From assembly GCA_017481945.1 (NCBI GenBank), contig JAFUOJ010000020.1, forward strand, positions 1 to 64,000: DNA of 64,000 nucleotides, given 5' to 3'. The DNA comes from Parabacteroides sp. GTDB taxonomy: Bacteria > Bacteroidota > Bacteroidia > Bacteroidales > Tannerellaceae. The notes below the pieces were generated by a model that saw only the letters and a program-made list of their open reading frames with translations, was not told the DNA's origin and ran no database searches. The number at the start of each line of letters is the position of its first letter. Within the stretch, counting starts at the first letter, position 1. Position numbers and translations under genes: made by a program. Shown here piece after piece: positions 62,640 through 64,000 of this stretch.

Positions 62640-64000
62640 TTCACTTCGCTACGGGTTACTTTAAAGTCACTCTGATAATGAACAATAAATATGTTTGTAT
62701 TGATGAATCCACCCCAGTTGTTTACCCGATGGAAATCGAAGCCTGTTTGTAGACCTTGATAATTGATTCGATCCAGATTATTCTCGAAATTGACTCCATA
62801 TTTGTTGATGGCGCCCAAAAAGAACATGCCGGTGTCAAAACCTAAAATGCCGTATTTAGGATACGTGTTTGTCAATGTCTTGCTGTACCAATATTTATAT
62901 TTATTGTAGAAGTCAGCTACCCCTTCAGATAAGTTGTCGGCGTAAAAATTACTGTAAATATAGGTGTTAAGCGTATAGAAATCGTCCAGGCATTCGCGGG
63001 TGTAGGTTTGCCATTCCGGATAGCCGAATAGCGTCAGAACAAACTCCGGTTTTGTCTCGACGATCGTGCGTAGCGGTGACTTAATGTTGTTCAATGCGTC
63101 CAAGGTCCCGGAAGTCGGTACGATTACGTTTCGTTTTTCCGCTGTCAAGAGTGCTTCCACGTCGGTAGTCAATGTCTCAGCATTGTAGCTTATTTCTTGG
63201 AATGGGATGTTACGCCCTTTCATCTCTTCTTTGAAAGCTTTGATGAAATCGGTCTTATCTTTACCGTCATTGATCTTCAAAAGAATGATGTTGTCTTCTG
63301 CGAATAGATCACATCCTGCTTGAGCCGCCTTGTCGTATAGATAGGAGTGCGGTGTGTTTACTTGATACACGTATGCATTCGACAGAACATCATCGTTTTT
63401 AGACGTGAAAGGAATTACATACTTGATGTTATGCTTTTGAGCGAAGTCTGCCACTGGTTTAATCTGGTTGTTTTGGACAGCCCCGATGATTAGATTCGCG
63501 TTTTTCAATGCGTCGTCTTTGAGAATCTCTTTCAGTTTGCTTGTTCCTTTTCCTGTATCATAGACGGAAAGGTCAATCGAGCAGCCTAAGCTACGTAAAC
63601 TGTCTATGGCGATCAACATCCCTTCATAATATTCGATGAAACGTTGTGTCTCTGCCGACGGAGTGGTTTCATTTGTCATAAACGGAAGAAGCAGTGCGAC
63701 TTTAATTTGATTTACGTATTTAATTCTTTTGTCTTCTGAAAGTAAAGCATTGACTTCTCTTTCAGATAAAGACGGTGTTGCTGTTTCAGTAATTATATTT
63801 TCTTCTGTCTGTACCGGAATCTTGATGACCATACCAGCTTTCACCCCATTCTTCAATTGCGGGTTGCGTTTCAATAATTCATAGCTGGAAATATTAAATT
63901 TCCGGCAGATTCGATACATCGTTTCCTTTTTTTCAATCGTGTATTCAATCTCTTTCGTGACGCTTTGAGTCTTTGTTGTGGCTAAATCCTCTATTTGAGT
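62636..64000 (-). CDS. LysM plus periplasmic-binding-fold protein (5' end outside window)
   Basis: The frame is open from the window edge, 455 codons. A LysM domain comes first ('YTIEKKETMYRICRKFNISSYELL', 'NPQLKNGVKAGMVIKIP'), followed by a type 1 periplasmic-binding-protein fold ('QIKVALLLPFMTNETT', 'LIIGAVQNNQIKPVADFAQKHNIKYVIPFTSK', 'GYPEWQTY'). Related Bacteroidetes proteins bind peptidoglycan and are thought to act in cell-envelope assembly; no amino-acid transporter is nearby. It overlaps the next gene (ATGA), so the pair is an operon. Confidence 0.8.
   Translation of the reverse strand, partial: TQIEDLATTKTQSVTKEIEYTIEKKETMYRICRKFNISSYELLKRNPQLKNGVKAGMVIKIPVQTEENIITETATPSLSEREVNALLSEDKRIKYVNQIKVALLLPFMTNETTPSAETQRFIEYYEGMLIAIDSLRSLGCSIDLSVYDTGKGTSKLKEILKDDALKNANLIIGAVQNNQIKPVADFAQKHNIKYVIPFTSKNDDVLSNAYVYQVNTPHSYLYDKAAQAGCDLFAEDNIILLKINDGKDKTDFIKAFKEEMKGRNIPFQEISYNAETLTTDVEALLTAEKRNVIVPTSGTLDALNNIKSPLRTIVETKPEFVLTLFGYPEWQTYTRECLDDFYTLNTYIYSNFYADNLSEGVADFYNKYKYWYSKTLTNTYPKYGILGFDTGMFFLGAINKYGVNFENNLDRINYQGLQTGFDFHRVNNWGGFINTNIFIVHYQSDFKVTRSEVK

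Overview
The window is a piece of a Bacteroidales chromosome carrying a degraded Mu-like prophage. Host signs: RagA/SusC–RagB/SusD pair, Bacteroidetes-type promoters (TTG-N19-TAnnTTTG), a T9SS-type C-terminal sorting domain on a BIG2 surface protein, and AT-rich codon use. A type 9 secretion tail points to a Tannerellaceae/Porphyromonadaceae-like lineage rather than a proven genus.

Host left arm (1-29623): surface proteins (1-1583), malic enzyme maeB, a His-rich small membrane protein with a TonB-dependent receptor, engB, a sodium/solute symporter, a candidate small RNA, a SpoIID-like protein and an OPT oligopeptide transporter. Next comes a likely peptide-utilisation locus (13287-24541): binding-protein-like gene, SusC, SusD, S9 peptidase, then M20 amidohydrolase, DAACS symporter and a LuxR-type regulator. 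A 41-bp palindrome-containing element precedes both halves and suggests co-regulation. Then follow a WYL regulator broken by one stop codon, a tandem hairpin array, an AAA ATPase and ravA-viaA.

Prophage (29624-61134, about 31.5 kb): it splits viaA. The flanking copies of TTTGC restore one reading frame when one copy is removed, as expected for a 5-bp target duplication. The right end carries three copies of a transposase-site-like motif spaced 22-23 bp. Genes: lipoprotein and S24-type repressor leftward; DUF3164, zinc-finger and gpG/gp37-like genes rightward; a packaging block (terminase, gp36, portal, gpF-nuclease) on the minus strand; capsid, lysis and siphovirus-like tail genes rightward; a DGR-like receptor-binding protein and reverse transcriptase; finally an adenine methylase. 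The layout recalls the DGR-bearing Bacteroides Hankyphage group. No MuA/MuB genes are present, and gpG, portal and tape measure appear frameshifted, so it is probably defective.

Most interesting signals: (1) a probable minus-strand RNA at 58935-59065 with a 34/35-bp hairpin, an exact -7 box just upstream and a U6 end, beside the DGR genes; (2) a DGR with target hairpin but no visible template repeat and a FADN active site; (3) two promoters with the same -7 box and GTTCA-N4-TGAAC operator; (4) a strict 42-bp periodic array at 61727-61958.

Host right arm (61140-64000): 3' half of viaA, an outer-membrane beta-barrel protein, and a LysM/periplasmic-binding-like protein cut by the window end.
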